Positions 24,233 to 33,205 of a DNA stretch of 64,000 nt are shown here, in pieces. Source of the stretch: Bacteroides fragilis. GTDB taxonomy: Bacteria; Bacteroidota; Bacteroidia; Bacteroidales; Bacteroidaceae. Where the stretch lies: the NCBI RefSeq assembly GCF_002849695.1, contig NZ_CP018937.1:4526001-4590000 (forward strand), read 5' to 3'. Position numbers and translations under genes: made by a program. Below the pieces are notes generated by a model. The model was not told where the DNA came from. It ran no database searches and saw only the letters and a list, made by a program, of their open reading frames with translations. Numbering within the stretch: position 1 is the stretch's first letter; the number at the start of each line of letters is the position of its first letter.

Positions 24233-27200
24233 TTAATGCTTTCCTGCTTTATCTGCCGGGAGTTCTTTCAGTAATTCCTCTACTGCCGTCTTCAATTGCG
24301 TATCTTCACCTTTGACGATTGTTTCCGGTGAGTTGGCAACTTTAATGTCCGGCTCCAACTGTGTGTTTTCCAGATAGCTTCCATCCGGGAGTCGATAGCC
24401 TATGACAGGAATACCGAATACCAGAGATGGGTCTTGCAGGCGTTCCCATGAAACACTGGTCATAGTTCCCGGTACGGGCATACCTACCAATTTACCCAAT
24501 TTCTGGTGGCTGTATACCCATGGTGTACCGTGCGCATTCGAGTAATTGGCTTCACATGTCAGCATGATAGATGGTTTGTTCCATCGGCGGCTGGGCATAT
24601 CGCATGCTTCGCGTCCGCGAACAACCTGAGTGAAATACTTCTTGCCGCTGAACAATACTTCGATATCTTCGTGAAGGCGGCCACCACCATTGAAACGGGT
24701 GTCTATAACGATACCTTCGCGGTTATTGTATTTTCCTAAAATATCCGAGTAGACGGAACGGAAACTGCCATCACCCATCGACTGTATGTGTACATATCCC
24801 AGACGTCCGTTGGACCATTTGTCTACATCGGCCGCCCGTTGTTTCACCCAGCGTTTGTAAAGCAGATTGTTGAGGGTTCCGTTGCCGACCGGGATTACTA
24901 CTTCTTCCCACCGTTCACCGTTTTGCGGATTGTATAGCGAAACAAGCGTCTTCTTATTGGCTTTGTCATTCAGTAACGTCAGATAATCTGTTTCGGGAGT
25001 TATTGCCTGCCCGTTGATCTTTTCAATGACAGTTCCGGCTTTCACCTTCGAGCGGGCGTGATCGAACGGCCCTTTTTCAATCACTTCCATGATCAATGCA
25101 CCTTTTCCTTTGTGATTCCAGTCTGTAAGCACTCCCAAACTGGCTGTGGCATCTCCCGGAATGGATGGAGAGAAGCGGCCGCCGGTATGCGATACATTCA
25201 GTTCACCCAGCCATTCGCTCAGCAATTCGGCAAAGTCGTAGTTGTTATTGATGTGCGGCAGGAATTTGCGGTAAGCAGCAGACATGGCATCCCAGTCTAC
25301 TCCGTGCATGTTGGTGTTGTAGAAACGTTTCTGCTGCTGCTTATATACATGGTCGAACATATATTCTCGTTCTGCGGCTAAATCCATTTTCATCTCTGCT
25401 TTATAGCTGATCGGCTTCAGAGTCTCTCCGCTGAGGTCCATTTTCTGCATGGTGTTGCCTCCCAGGACAAACAGGGTTTTTCCTTCTTTGTCCATATTCA
25501 TAGAAGCCCATCCGGCATTCATTTTATGAAGCAGCTTGGTTTCTTTTTTGCGGAGATCCATTTTCCATAGGTCAAATCCACCTTCGAATGCTGACAGATA
25601 GTAGAGGGTTTCACCGTCTTTTGAGATGATGGTACTGCCCAGATTCGAAGAATTGGGAGTGAGGCGGATGATACGGTCTTCGAGCCCATTCAGCTCCACT
25701 ACGATGTTTTTTACCTCGTCTTTCTTTTCAGTCTCTGCTTTGGGATCTTTCTTTTTGCCTTTTTTCAGGTTAGCAGAAGCTTTTTCTTTATCCTTCTGTT
25801 GCTCCTTTTCCAGTTCTTTCTGCAATTCATAATCCTCTTTACTCAGACGGAACTTATCGAAAGCATCCTGATTGAGGAATACCAGCATGGCATCGTTTTG
25901 TGAACCCCAGGAAGCATGTGCACGCATCCCATATCGTTCGGTCGTGAACAAGATGGCATTGCCGTCCAGTGCCCAACGGGGAGATCCGCTCATGTAACCA
26001 CTGTTAGTCAGGTTGATGATCGGGCTGCCACCCTGTGCACTCACTAATCCTATGTCTGAATATGGATCATGCCGGTTACCGATAAACTCGAGTGTGAACC
26101 ATTTTCCGTCAGGTGACCATTGGTAGTCGAAATTTCCGTCGGTGCTGAACCAAGTGGATCCATCGGTGATCTGGCGAACCTTTTTCGTGTCTAAATTAAC
26201 TACCATCAAGCGGTTGCGGTCCTCTATAAACGCCAGTTCTTTACCGTCCGGTGAGAATTGCGGATAAGCCCGTTCCACGGTTGTGGAGGGCAGTAACACT
26301 TCTTCTTCGATGATAGTGGCATTCGGGAAGTTGGCCTCCTCTTTACGGGCTATTTTAGCCAGGAAAAGTTGCCAGTTGCCGTTACGTTCGCTTGCGTAGG
26401 CCAAGGTACGGTTGTCCGGGGCGAAAGTGAGTCCGGCTTCGCGTGCAGGTGTTTGGGTGATTTGTTTTGTGGTGGCATAATCTGTCGAGGTCACAAATAC
26501 TTCTCCCCGTACGATAAACGCAATCTGTTTTCCATCCGGCGATACGGTTCCCGATGTCGCTCCGTTTGTAAAAGTCAGGTCTGCTATTTTATCCTGATCA
26601 TCGCGGACAATGTCTATGTCCGTTTTTTGTGGAGTGGCATTACCTTTTTGAGTATATATTTCCCCGTCATACGCATAGCATAATGTTCCGTCATGACTCA
26701 TTGACAAGAAACGCACAGGATGTGTTTTGAAAGATGTCACTGTTTTAAGAGATTGTGTGTTGTCCAATGGGAAGTTGTAGACATTGAACGAGCCTTCGCG
26801 TTCACTTAATATATATACACTTTTTCCGTCCGGTGAAAGGATGGGGTTGCGGTCTTCTCCGGCGTGATTGGTCAGGTTGGTATGTTTTCCTGTTTTGGTG
26901 TTGTACATCCAGATGTCACGGGTGATGGACGAAGTGTGATGTTTCCGCCATTCATCTTCAAAACCTTTACGGTCCTGATAAAGGAAGAATTCCCCCGATG
27001 TTGCATAACAAACTGCTTCGGCCGGGGTGCCCAGCACCTGTTCCGTACGTCCTCCGTTTGCAGGGACCTTGTAGAGCTCTGTCATGGCTGTTGTCGGGAA
27101 CATGGCGCTTTGTGCGGGATCCTGGATGGATGCTGAAAATAGAATATATTTTCCGTCCGGTGTAAAAGTTGAAGGGAGTTCGGATGCAGAATTGGTAGTC

Positions 27201-27505
27201 AGTCTTTGTGCCGTACCTCCTGTCGCCGGCATTATAAAAATGTCAAAATTGCCATTACGGTCACTGGCAAAAGCGATTTGCTTACTGTCCGGTGACCAAA
27301 TCGGTGTGCATTCATACGATGGTTGTGTTGTAAGCTGGGTGGCTACCCCTCCTCCGGCAGGTACCTTGTAAATATCTCCTTTGTAACAGAATGCTATTTC
27401 TGTTCCGTCCGGCGAAATCTGTACGTCACGCATCCATAGCGGTGATGCGGCATTGCCGGTAAGCGTGGTGAGACCCAATGCAATGCATACAAAAAGTTTT
27501 CTCAT
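24233..27505 (-). CDS. Tricorn-like S41 family peptidase
   Basis: 1090 residues with a signal peptide (MRKLFVCIALGLTTLTGNAA). Residues about 25-560 are WD40/TolB-like propeller repeats (SPDGTEIAFCYKGDIYKVP, WSPDSKQIAFASDRNG and so on); a lysine-rich linker follows (QKDKEKASANLKKGKKK), then a second propeller part, a core domain with NVSHTGGRF (the tricorn Ser-His pair), a PDZ domain (about 780-860) and the S41 domain with the nucleophile in NYSNAHGTPW (Ser near 989). This is the tricorn protease layout; in Bacteroides it is an exported peptidase that degrades peptides to small pieces. It is monocistronic, with its own -7 box at 27549-27556. Confidence 0.9.
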   Translation of the reverse strand: MRKLFVCIALGLTTLTGNAASPLWMRDVQISPDGTEIAFCYKGDIYKVPAGGGVATQLTTQPSYECTPIWSPDSKQIAFASDRNGNFDIFIMPATGGTAQRLTTNSASELPSTFTPDGKYILFSASIQDPAQSAMFPTTAMTELYKVPANGGRTEQVLGTPAEAVCYATSGEFFLYQDRKGFEDEWRKHHTSSITRDIWMYNTKTGKHTNLTNHAGEDRNPILSPDGKSVYILSEREGSFNVYNFPLDNTQSLKTVTSFKTHPVRFLSMSHDGTLCYAYDGEIYTQKGNATPQKTDIDIVRDDQDKIADLTFTNGATSGTVSPDGKQIAFIVRGEVFVTSTDYATTKQITQTPAREAGLTFAPDNRTLAYASERNGNWQLFLAKIARKEEANFPNATIIEEEVLLPSTTVERAYPQFSPDGKELAFIEDRNRLMVVNLDTKKVRQITDGSTWFSTDGNFDYQWSPDGKWFTLEFIGNRHDPYSDIGLVSAQGGSPIINLTNSGYMSGSPRWALDGNAILFTTERYGMRAHASWGSQNDAMLVFLNQDAFDKFRLSKEDYELQKELEKEQQKDKEKASANLKKGKKKDPKAETEKKDEVKNIVVELNGLEDRIIRLTPNSSNLGSTIISKDGETLYYLSAFEGGFDLWKMDLRKKETKLLHKMNAGWASMNMDKEGKTLFVLGGNTMQKMDLSGETLKPISYKAEMKMDLAAEREYMFDHVYKQQQKRFYNTNMHGVDWDAMSAAYRKFLPHINNNYDFAELLSEWLGELNVSHTGGRFSPSIPGDATASLGVLTDWNHKGKGALIMEVIEKGPFDHARSKVKAGTVIEKINGQAITPETDYLTLLNDKANKKTLVSLYNPQNGERWEEVVIPVGNGTLNNLLYKRWVKQRAADVDKWSNGRLGYVHIQSMGDGSFRSVYSDILGKYNNREGIVIDTRFNGGGRLHEDIEVLFSGKKYFTQVVRGREACDMPSRRWNKPSIMLTCEANYSNAHGTPWVYSHQKLGKLVGMPVPGTMTSVSWERLQDPSLVFGIPVIGYRLPDGSYLENTQLEPDIKVANSPETIVKGEDTQLKTAVEELLKELPADKAGKH

Positions 27506-27548
27506 ACTTACTGAATTTATTCGTTTACTTTATTGATTTCTGTAAGTA

Positions 27549-27556
27549 CAAAGGTA
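27549..27556 (-). promoter_or_regulatory. -7 box of the tricorn-like gene with adjacent 14 bp palindrome
   Basis: Minus strand TACCTTTG matches TAnnTTTG 44 bp before the start. Directly upstream (plus 27561-27574) lies the perfect palindrome TTAGCCGCGGCTAA, in the -10 to -33 spacer, a good position for a repressor site. Confidence 0.5.
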
Positions 27557-27606
27557 GCAATTAGCCGCGGCTAACGAGACTTATTATACAAAAAAGTCTA
27601 AAAAGA

Positions 27607-27638
27607 TTTGGAAAATAACTTGCATGGCATTATCTTTG
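27607..27638 (+). promoter_or_regulatory. Promoter of tRNA-Gln
   Basis: TTTG (27607-27610), 20 nt, TATCTTTG (27631-27638): an exact Bacteroides sigma-ABfr promoter. Start expected near 27645, 24 nt before the tRNA. Confidence 0.85.
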
Positions 27639-27668
27639 CATCGCTTTTTAACAGAAAGCGCATGAGCT

Positions 27669-27739
27669 TGTCCTATGGTGTAATGGTAGCACAACAGTTT
27701 TTGGTTCTGTTTGTCTAAGTTCGAATCTTGGTAGGACAA
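27669..27739 (+). tRNA. tRNA-Gln (TTG anticodon)
   Basis: TGTCCTA (27669-27675) pairs with TAGGACA (27732-27738), with discriminator A at 27739 and no encoded CCA. The D arm GTAATGGTAGC and T arm GTTCGAATC are present. The anticodon loop TTTTGGT gives anticodon TTG, reading CAA. It is a single-gene unit with its own promoter and terminator. Confidence 0.93.
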
Positions 27740-27746
27740 CCCCCAA

Positions 27747-27787
27747 ATGCCTTGAAAGTAAATTACTTCCAAGGCATTTTTCTTTTT
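27747..27787 (+). terminator. Terminator of tRNA-Gln
   Basis: ATGCCTTG (27747-27754) pairs with CAAGGCAT (27770-27777), extended inward by AAGTAA/TTACTT, followed by a run of T. Confidence 0.9.
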
Positions 27788-27885
27788 GTATGACCGAATT
27801 TCCTTTAGGTCAGCTTGTATTACCCATCATCTCCTATTCATGTTATGCTATTTACCTTAATAATTAATTGAGATGGTACGTTCTT

Positions 27886-27981
27886 TATCTCGTCCTGTGT
27901 ACGCAGGCTTATTAGCCCGTGTACCTGTGCCCATTAGCCTTGGTATGCGTGCCCATTGGCACGGGTATGCGGGACGAGATA
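27886..27981. repeat. 96 bp inverted-repeat element of unknown nature
   Basis: TATCTCGTCC (27886-27895) is the exact inverse of GGACGAGATA (27972-27981). Between them GTGCCCATT(A/G)GC occurs twice and the interior is rich in GC blocks unlike the surrounding AT-rich gap. No ORF, promoter or T run. Could be a structured RNA or a small repeat element. Part of the 27740-28331 gap, which has no gene I can support. Confidence 0.6.
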
Positions 27982-28076
27982 GAGCCTTGACCATTTATAT
28001 AAAAGATAGCAAGGAAAATGAAATACTTTTCAAGGTATAAATAGATAAGGAATTAACTTTATATGTCTATATAACA

Positions 28077-28202
28077 GTAGTTTACCATATACTTTCTGAC
28101 AAAAATGGAGGGTGGAAGATGGAAGATAAGGGTGGAAGATTGATAGCCTAAAAAGACGATCTTCCACCATGATAAATTGCGGAATATCAGATGGTAAACT
28201 AC
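28077..28202. repeat. 126 bp element bounded by 12 bp inverted repeats with GGTGGAAGAT copies
   Basis: GTAGTTTACCAT (28077-28088) and ATGGTAAACTAC (28191-28202) are exact inverses. Inside, GGTGGAAGAT occurs at 28111-28120 and 28131-28140 and inverted at 28159-28168; another copy lies just outside at 28208-28217. It resembles a MITE-like or foldback element upstream of the sulfatase. No coding capacity. Confidence 0.6.
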
Positions 28203-28292
28203 AAAAAGGTGGAAGATGGAAGATGGAAATACTTTTTACGTATGAGTGGGTAAATTGGGGAAAAAATTTTCTTCTTTCTCTTTCTTTTTGCC

Positions 28293-28300
28293 TATTTTTG
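28293..28300 (+). promoter_or_regulatory. Possible -7 box of the sulfatase gene
   Basis: TATTTTTG matches TAnnTTTG 31 bp before the ATG. The -33 region is T-rich without a clean TTTG. Confidence 0.45.
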
Positions 28301-28331
28301 CCTATTCGTTAATACTAAAATCTAATAATCA

Positions 28332-29912
28332 ATGAAACGTCGCGATTTTCTGAAGTGTTCACTTGCTGTAGGAGCAGGCTTGGCAACCTCTCCGTTGACT
28401 TATGCATTTAATGGTGAAAACCAAGAGTCAAACAATGATTCGTCCGGCTCCTCTAAGGCTCCTGCCACAAAAGGAGGGAAACCACATATCATTTTTATTA
28501 TGAGTGACCAGCATCGTGGAGATGCTTTACATTGCATGGGGAATAAAGCCGTCATTTCTCCTAACATAGATAAGTTGGCTCAGGAAGGCAGCTTGTTTGT
28601 ATGTGGTTATAGTTCTGCCCCCAGTAGTACGCCCGCGCGTGCCGGCTTGCTTACGGGGATGTCTCCATGGCACCATGGGATGTTGGGGTATGGAAAGGTC
28701 GCTTCCAAATATAAATATGAAATGCCCCGGATGTTGCGCGATTTGGGCTACTATACTTTTGGAATAGGGAAGATGCACTGGTTTCCACAGAAAGCCTTGC
28801 ATGGCTTTCATGCTACATTGGTAGACGAGAGCGGGCGTAGTGAAACCCGTGATTTTATTAGTGACTATCGGGAGTGGTTTCAGTTGCAGGCGCCCGGGAA
28901 GAACCCGGATTTAACGGGAATCGGGTGGAACAATCATAATGCCGGAACTTATAAACTTGAGGAAAGATTACATCCTACGGCCTGGACGGGGCAAACAGCC
29001 TGTGAATTAATACGGAATTATGAAAGTGATCAGCCTCTGTTCCTGAAAGTCTCTTTTGCCCGCCCTCATAGTCCGTATGATCCTCCGAAGCGATATTTGG
29101 ATATGTATGAAAAGGCAGATATCCCTGTACCGTTTGTTGGGGATTGGTGTGGAAAGTATGCTGAACGTAAAGATCCGGAAAAGGTTGCGAAAGACGCCCC
29201 TTTCGCGAATTTAGGAGAAGAATACGCTGTCAATTCCCGACGCCATTATTATGCGAATGTGACGTTTATTGATGATCAGATTGGGCAGATTATTCAGGCC
29301 CTGAAAGAGAAAGGAATGTACGAGAACGCAATTATTTGTTATACGGCCGACCACGGTGATATGTTGGGTGACCATTATCATTGGCGGAAAACCTATGCCT
29401 ACGAAGGTTCGGCGAAGATTCCTTATATTATAAAATGGCCTTCTGCCATGACTACACAGGCTATTAAAGGAAAACGAATAGAACAGCCGGTAGAGTTACG
29501 TGATTTTTTGCCTACCTTCATCGAACTTGCAGGGGGAACGGTACCGGATGATATGGACGGCAAGTCTTTGGTTGCACTGGTTTCAGGAAATAATGATGGC
29601 TGGCGGAAATATATTGATCTGGAACATGCCACCTGCTATAGTGCCGATAATTATTGGTGTGCGCTTACTGACGGTAAAATGAAGTATATCTGGTTTATTC
29701 ATACGGGCGAAGAGCAATTGTTCGATTTAAGTGCAGATCCCGGAGAACGGAGAAATCTTTTTGGAGACAGTCGTTATGCAGACCGGTTGGCTGAGATGCG
29801 TAAAGCAATGGTTTGTCACTTGCAAGAGAGGGGAACAGATTTTGTAAAAGATGGAAAGCTGGTAGTAAGAGATCAGACCTTACTTTATAGCCCTAATTAT
29901 CCAAAAGATTAA
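28332..29912 (+). CDS. Serine-type sulfatase, exported
   Basis: 526 residues. The N-terminus MKRRDFLKCSLAVGAGLATS has a twin-arginine-like signal. Alkaline-phosphatase-fold sulfatase motifs: IIFIMSDQHRGD (metal Asp), SSTPARAGLLTG with the (C/S)xPxR signature in the serine form (Ser99), and CYTADHGDMLGDHY. The serine must be oxidised to formylglycine by an anaerobic sulfatase-maturating enzyme, not present in this window. Such sulfatases remove sulfate from host or algal glycans. The neighbours kduI, kduD and DUF4861 point to a sulfated uronic-acid polysaccharide such as a glycosaminoglycan; the exact substrate cannot be told. Confidence 0.88.
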   Translation: MKRRDFLKCSLAVGAGLATSPLTYAFNGENQESNNDSSGSSKAPATKGGKPHIIFIMSDQHRGDALHCMGNKAVISPNIDKLAQEGSLFVCGYSSAPSSTPARAGLLTGMSPWHHGMLGYGKVASKYKYEMPRMLRDLGYYTFGIGKMHWFPQKALHGFHATLVDESGRSETRDFISDYREWFQLQAPGKNPDLTGIGWNNHNAGTYKLEERLHPTAWTGQTACELIRNYESDQPLFLKVSFARPHSPYDPPKRYLDMYEKADIPVPFVGDWCGKYAERKDPEKVAKDAPFANLGEEYAVNSRRHYYANVTFIDDQIGQIIQALKEKGMYENAIICYTADHGDMLGDHYHWRKTYAYEGSAKIPYIIKWPSAMTTQAIKGKRIEQPVELRDFLPTFIELAGGTVPDDMDGKSLVALVSGNNDGWRKYIDLEHATCYSADNYWCALTDGKMKYIWFIHTGEEQLFDLSADPGERRNLFGDSRYADRLAEMRKAMVCHLQERGTDFVKDGKLVVRDQTLLYSPNYPKD

Positions 29913-29973
29913 TGTTATTTATCTGTGCAGGATAATTGGGCGCAATTTATTCTCAAATCCCGTTTTCTTTTCT

Positions 29974-29981
29974 TATTTTTG
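29974..29981 (+). promoter_or_regulatory. -7 box of the kduI-kduD operon
   Basis: TATTTTTG fits TAnnTTTG 62 bp before kduI. -33 element weak. Confidence 0.45.
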
Positions 29982-30043
29982 TGTCGTGTACGCAAACGAT
30001 GTTTGTCTGAGCGGCACCTAATGTAAACTTATAAATAAGAAAT

Positions 30044-30886
30044 ATGAAAACAAACTATGAGATTCGCTATGCTGCCCATCCGGAAGACGCAAGAAGCTAT
30101 GACACCAAGAGAATCCGGAGAGATTTCCTGATAGAGAAGGTTTTTTCGGCCGACGAAGTGAATATGGTATACTCCATGTATGATCGTATGGTAGTGGGTG
30201 GAGCCATGCCGGTAAATGAAGTGTTGAAGTTGGAAGCTATCGATCCTTTGAAAGCTCCTTATTTCCTGACCCGTCGTGAAATGGGTATTTTCAATGTCGG
30301 AGGTCCCGGCGTTGTGAGAGCGGGGAATGCGATATTTCAGTTAGCTTATAAAGAGGCGCTTTATTTGGGTTCGGGCGATCGGGAAGTAACTTTTGAGAGT
30401 GTAGATGCCGCACATCCTGCTAAATTTTATTTTAATTCGCTGACCGCTCACCGCAATTATCCTGATAAGAAAGTAACGAAAGCCGATGCGGTGGTTGCTG
30501 AAATGGGCACGTTGGAAGGCTCGAATCATCGCAATATTAATAAGATGCTTGTAAACCAGGTGCTACCTACCTGCCAGTTGCAGATGGGAATGACCGAACT
30601 GGCTCCGGGAAGTGTGTGGAATACGATGCCCGCACATGTTCACAGCCGCCGTATGGAGGCTTATTTCTATTTTGAGGTACCGGAGGAGCATGCCGTATGC
30701 CATTTCATGGGTGAGGTTGACGAAACCCGTCATGTATGGATGAAGGGCGATCAGGCAGTATTGTCACCGGAATGGTCCATTCATTCGGCAGCGGCAACTC
30801 ACAGTTACACTTTTATCTGGGGCATGGGGGGTGAGAACCTTGATTATGGTGACCAGGATTTTTCGTTAATCACGGACTTGAAATAA
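30044..30886 (+). CDS. kduI: 5-dehydro-4-deoxy-D-glucuronate isomerase KduI
   Basis: 280 residues, the usual KduI length. Cupin metal-binding motif PAHVHSRRMEAYFYFEVPEE with the conserved His and Glu ligands, and WSIHSAAATHSYTFIWGMGGEN near the end. It isomerises the open form of unsaturated uronic acids released by polysaccharide lyases, giving 3-deoxy-D-glycero-2,5-hexodiulosonate, the substrate of KduD encoded next. Confidence 0.95.
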   Translation: MKTNYEIRYAAHPEDARSYDTKRIRRDFLIEKVFSADEVNMVYSMYDRMVVGGAMPVNEVLKLEAIDPLKAPYFLTRREMGIFNVGGPGVVRAGNAIFQLAYKEALYLGSGDREVTFESVDAAHPAKFYFNSLTAHRNYPDKKVTKADAVVAEMGTLEGSNHRNINKMLVNQVLPTCQLQMGMTELAPGSVWNTMPAHVHSRRMEAYFYFEVPEEHAVCHFMGEVDETRHVWMKGDQAVLSPEWSIHSAAATHSYTFIWGMGGENLDYGDQDFSLITDLK

Positions 30887-30954
30887 AGTGTTTGATATGG
30901 ATATTTCTTTTTAGGGAATGGAAGTGAGATGAGTTTTTTTAAAACATTATAAGT

Positions 30955-31749
30955 ATGGTAAACTTTTCATTAAAGGGCAAAGTGGCATGGGTCACAGGTG
31001 CATCTTACGGTATCGGTTTTGCGTTGGCTACTGCTTTCTCAGAGGCAGGCGCGAAGATCGTTTTTAATGACATCAGTCAGGAGCTGGTCGACAAGGGGTT
31101 GGCTGCATATAAGGAACTGGGGATTGAGGCCAGTGGATATGTGTGCGACGTCACGAGTGAGGAGCAGGTAAATGCTTTGGTTGCACGGATTGAGAAAGAG
31201 GTCGGAGTGGTTGATATTCTGGTAAATAATGCCGGTATCATTAAGCGCATCCCGATGTGTGAGATGACAGCGGAGCAGTTCCGGCAGGTGATTGACGTGG
31301 ACCTGAATGCCCCGTTTATTGTGTCGAAAGCCGTGATTCCTTCAATGATTAAGAAGGGGCATGGAAAAATCATCAATATCTGTTCGATGATGAGTGAGCT
31401 GGGGCGTGAAACAGTATCTGCTTATGCCGCTGCCAAGGGCGGGCTGAAGATGCTCACCCGCAACATTGCGTCCGAGTATGGTGAGTTCAATATCCAGTGT
31501 AACGGTATTGGCCCGGGGTATATCGCCACACCTCAGACGGCGCCTTTGCGTGAAGTGCAGCCGGACGGTTCGCGCCACCCGTTCGACTCATTCATTATAG
31601 CCAAGACTCCTGCTGCCCGTTGGGGAACACCGGAAGACCTGATGGGACCGGCCGTATTCCTGGCTTCGGATGCTTCGAATTTCGTGAACGGTCATGTGCT
31701 TTATGTAGATGGCGGTATTTTGGCTTATATCGGTAAACAACCTAAATGA
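30955..31749 (+). CDS. kduD: 2-dehydro-3-deoxy-D-gluconate 5-dehydrogenase KduD
   Basis: 264 residues, short-chain dehydrogenase fold: cofactor motif TGASYGIGFALA, NNAGI, and catalytic Ser...Tyr-x-x-x-Lys in SAYAAAKGGLKML. It reduces the KduI product to 2-keto-3-deoxygluconate. Immediate linkage to kduI fixes the assignment within the SDR family. Stop overlaps the next frame's possible GTG/ATG region. Confidence 0.92.
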   Translation: MVNFSLKGKVAWVTGASYGIGFALATAFSEAGAKIVFNDISQELVDKGLAAYKELGIEASGYVCDVTSEEQVNALVARIEKEVGVVDILVNNAGIIKRIPMCEMTAEQFRQVIDVDLNAPFIVSKAVIPSMIKKGHGKIINICSMMSELGRETVSAYAAAKGGLKMLTRNIASEYGEFNIQCNGIGPGYIATPQTAPLREVQPDGSRHPFDSFIIAKTPAARWGTPEDLMGPAVFLASDASNFVNGHVLYVDGGILAYIGKQPK

Positions 31750-31772
31750 ATCTGATCAATACAATTGAATTA

Positions 31773-33017
31773 ATGAAGAAAGTTTTTCTTTTTGCCGCAC
31801 TCGCTTTGTTGTGTCTGGCTTGTAATGAAGCGGGTAAGTCGGTTTCTGTTACGGTATCCAATGCCACTTCGCTGGAACGTGACGGTGAGATGGCAGAAGT
31901 ATCCATGAGCGAGGTTTCCTCTAAATTGCAGTTACCCGATACCGCGCAGATAGTCGTGGTGGATGCCGAAGGGCAGCAAGTACCCTATCAGATAACTTCT
32001 GACGAGAAAGTGATATTTCCGGTCAGTGTACAGGCGAATGGTTCGACTGTTTACACGATAAAGGCGGGTATTCCCCAGGAGTGTCCGGTGAAGGCTTGCG
32101 GAAGATATTATCCCGAACGGGTGGATGACGTGGCCTGGGAGAACGATTTGGTGGCTTTCCGTACCTACGGACCTGCTTTACAGGAAACCGGAGAGCGTGC
32201 TTTCGGATATGATATCTGGACGAAGTACAACACCACTGAGCCGGTGGTGGAAGCTCGCTATGAAGGCGAATTGAACCCGGATACAAAAGCTAAAATAGCA
32301 GAACTCGGGAAGACGGACCCTGAAGCTGCGCAGGAACTTTACCGGTCGGTTTCTTATCATGTGGACCATGGTAACGGACTGGACTGTTATAAAGTCGGTC
32401 CTACTTTGGGAGGGGGCACGGCTGCGTTAATGGCAGGTGATACAATTATTTATCCGTATTGTTACGCTACCCAGGAAATACTGGATAATGGTCCGCTACG
32501 TTTCACTGTGAGGCTGGTGTATCATCCGTTGGTGGTAAGGGGAGACTCCGGCGTGATCGAAACACGTGTGATTACGTTGGACGCGGGTTCGCATCTGAAC
32601 AAAACGATTGTTTCTTATACCAATCTGAAAGAGACAATGCCTCTGGCCGTCGGCATCGTATTGCATGAACCCGATGGAGCTGTGGTGGCGAATGCGGCAG
32701 AGGGATACATTACTTATGTGGACCCGACGGATAATGCCGGTAATGACAACGGTAAAATCTTTGTGGGTGCTGCGTTTCCTACTTTGGTGAAGGAGGCGAA
32801 ACCTGTTCTGTTCCCGGAGAAAGAGAAAAAAGAGTTGCGCGGAGGTGCCGACGGGCATGTGCTGGCTATCAGCGAGTATGAACCGGGAGCTGACTTTACT
32901 TATTACTGGGGAGCTGCCTGGGATAAAGCCGATATAAAAGACGCTGCTGCCTGGAATGCCTATATGGCCGATTTTGCCCGGAAGATACGTAATCCGCTGA
33001 CGGTAACGGTGAAATAA
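31773..33017 (+). CDS. DUF4861 lipoprotein
   Basis: 414 residues from ATG 31773, which directly begins a lipoprotein signal (MKKVFLFAALALLCLAC); an in-frame ATG at 31746 overlaps kduD by 4 bp and would prepend nine polar residues. The domain is DUF4861, a beta-rich family often found with uronate and pectin or glycosaminoglycan degradation genes, as here. The activity is not established to my knowledge; it may be a glycan-acting enzyme or binding protein in the periplasm. Ends before a strong palindrome (33039-33070). Confidence 0.82.
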   Translation: MKKVFLFAALALLCLACNEAGKSVSVTVSNATSLERDGEMAEVSMSEVSSKLQLPDTAQIVVVDAEGQQVPYQITSDEKVIFPVSVQANGSTVYTIKAGIPQECPVKACGRYYPERVDDVAWENDLVAFRTYGPALQETGERAFGYDIWTKYNTTEPVVEARYEGELNPDTKAKIAELGKTDPEAAQELYRSVSYHVDHGNGLDCYKVGPTLGGGTAALMAGDTIIYPYCYATQEILDNGPLRFTVRLVYHPLVVRGDSGVIETRVITLDAGSHLNKTIVSYTNLKETMPLAVGIVLHEPDGAVVANAAEGYITYVDPTDNAGNDNGKIFVGAAFPTLVKEAKPVLFPEKEKKELRGGADGHVLAISEYEPGADFTYYWGAAWDKADIKDAAAWNAYMADFARKIRNPLTVTVK

Positions 33018-33038
33018 AAGAGTTACCTGACCAATAAT

Positions 33039-33070
33039 CGATCGTTTTGCTGGCGTCAGCAAAACGATCG
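33039..33070. terminator. Perfect 14 bp stem hairpin after the uronate operon
   Basis: CGATCGTTTTGCTG (33039-33052), a GCGT loop, then the exact inverse (33057-33070). No T run follows, so it may act as an RNA-stabilising 3' end or factor-dependent terminator between two convergent operons. Confidence 0.6.
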
Positions 33071-33205
33071 CTATGTCGGGAAGGGGCTGCAGGTAGATGA
33101 TATAGCGAGAACATGCGGATAATAATTGGGCTACGTGAAGAAGGTGGGAAGAAGACTGACCAGTGAAGAGCGAAAGGCTTTGAAGAACCGGTCATAGCCC
33201 GACTC

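Noticed and set aside
28111..28226. CRISPR array
   Set aside because: The GGTGGAAGAT copies are short, irregularly spaced and in both orientations; no cas genes.
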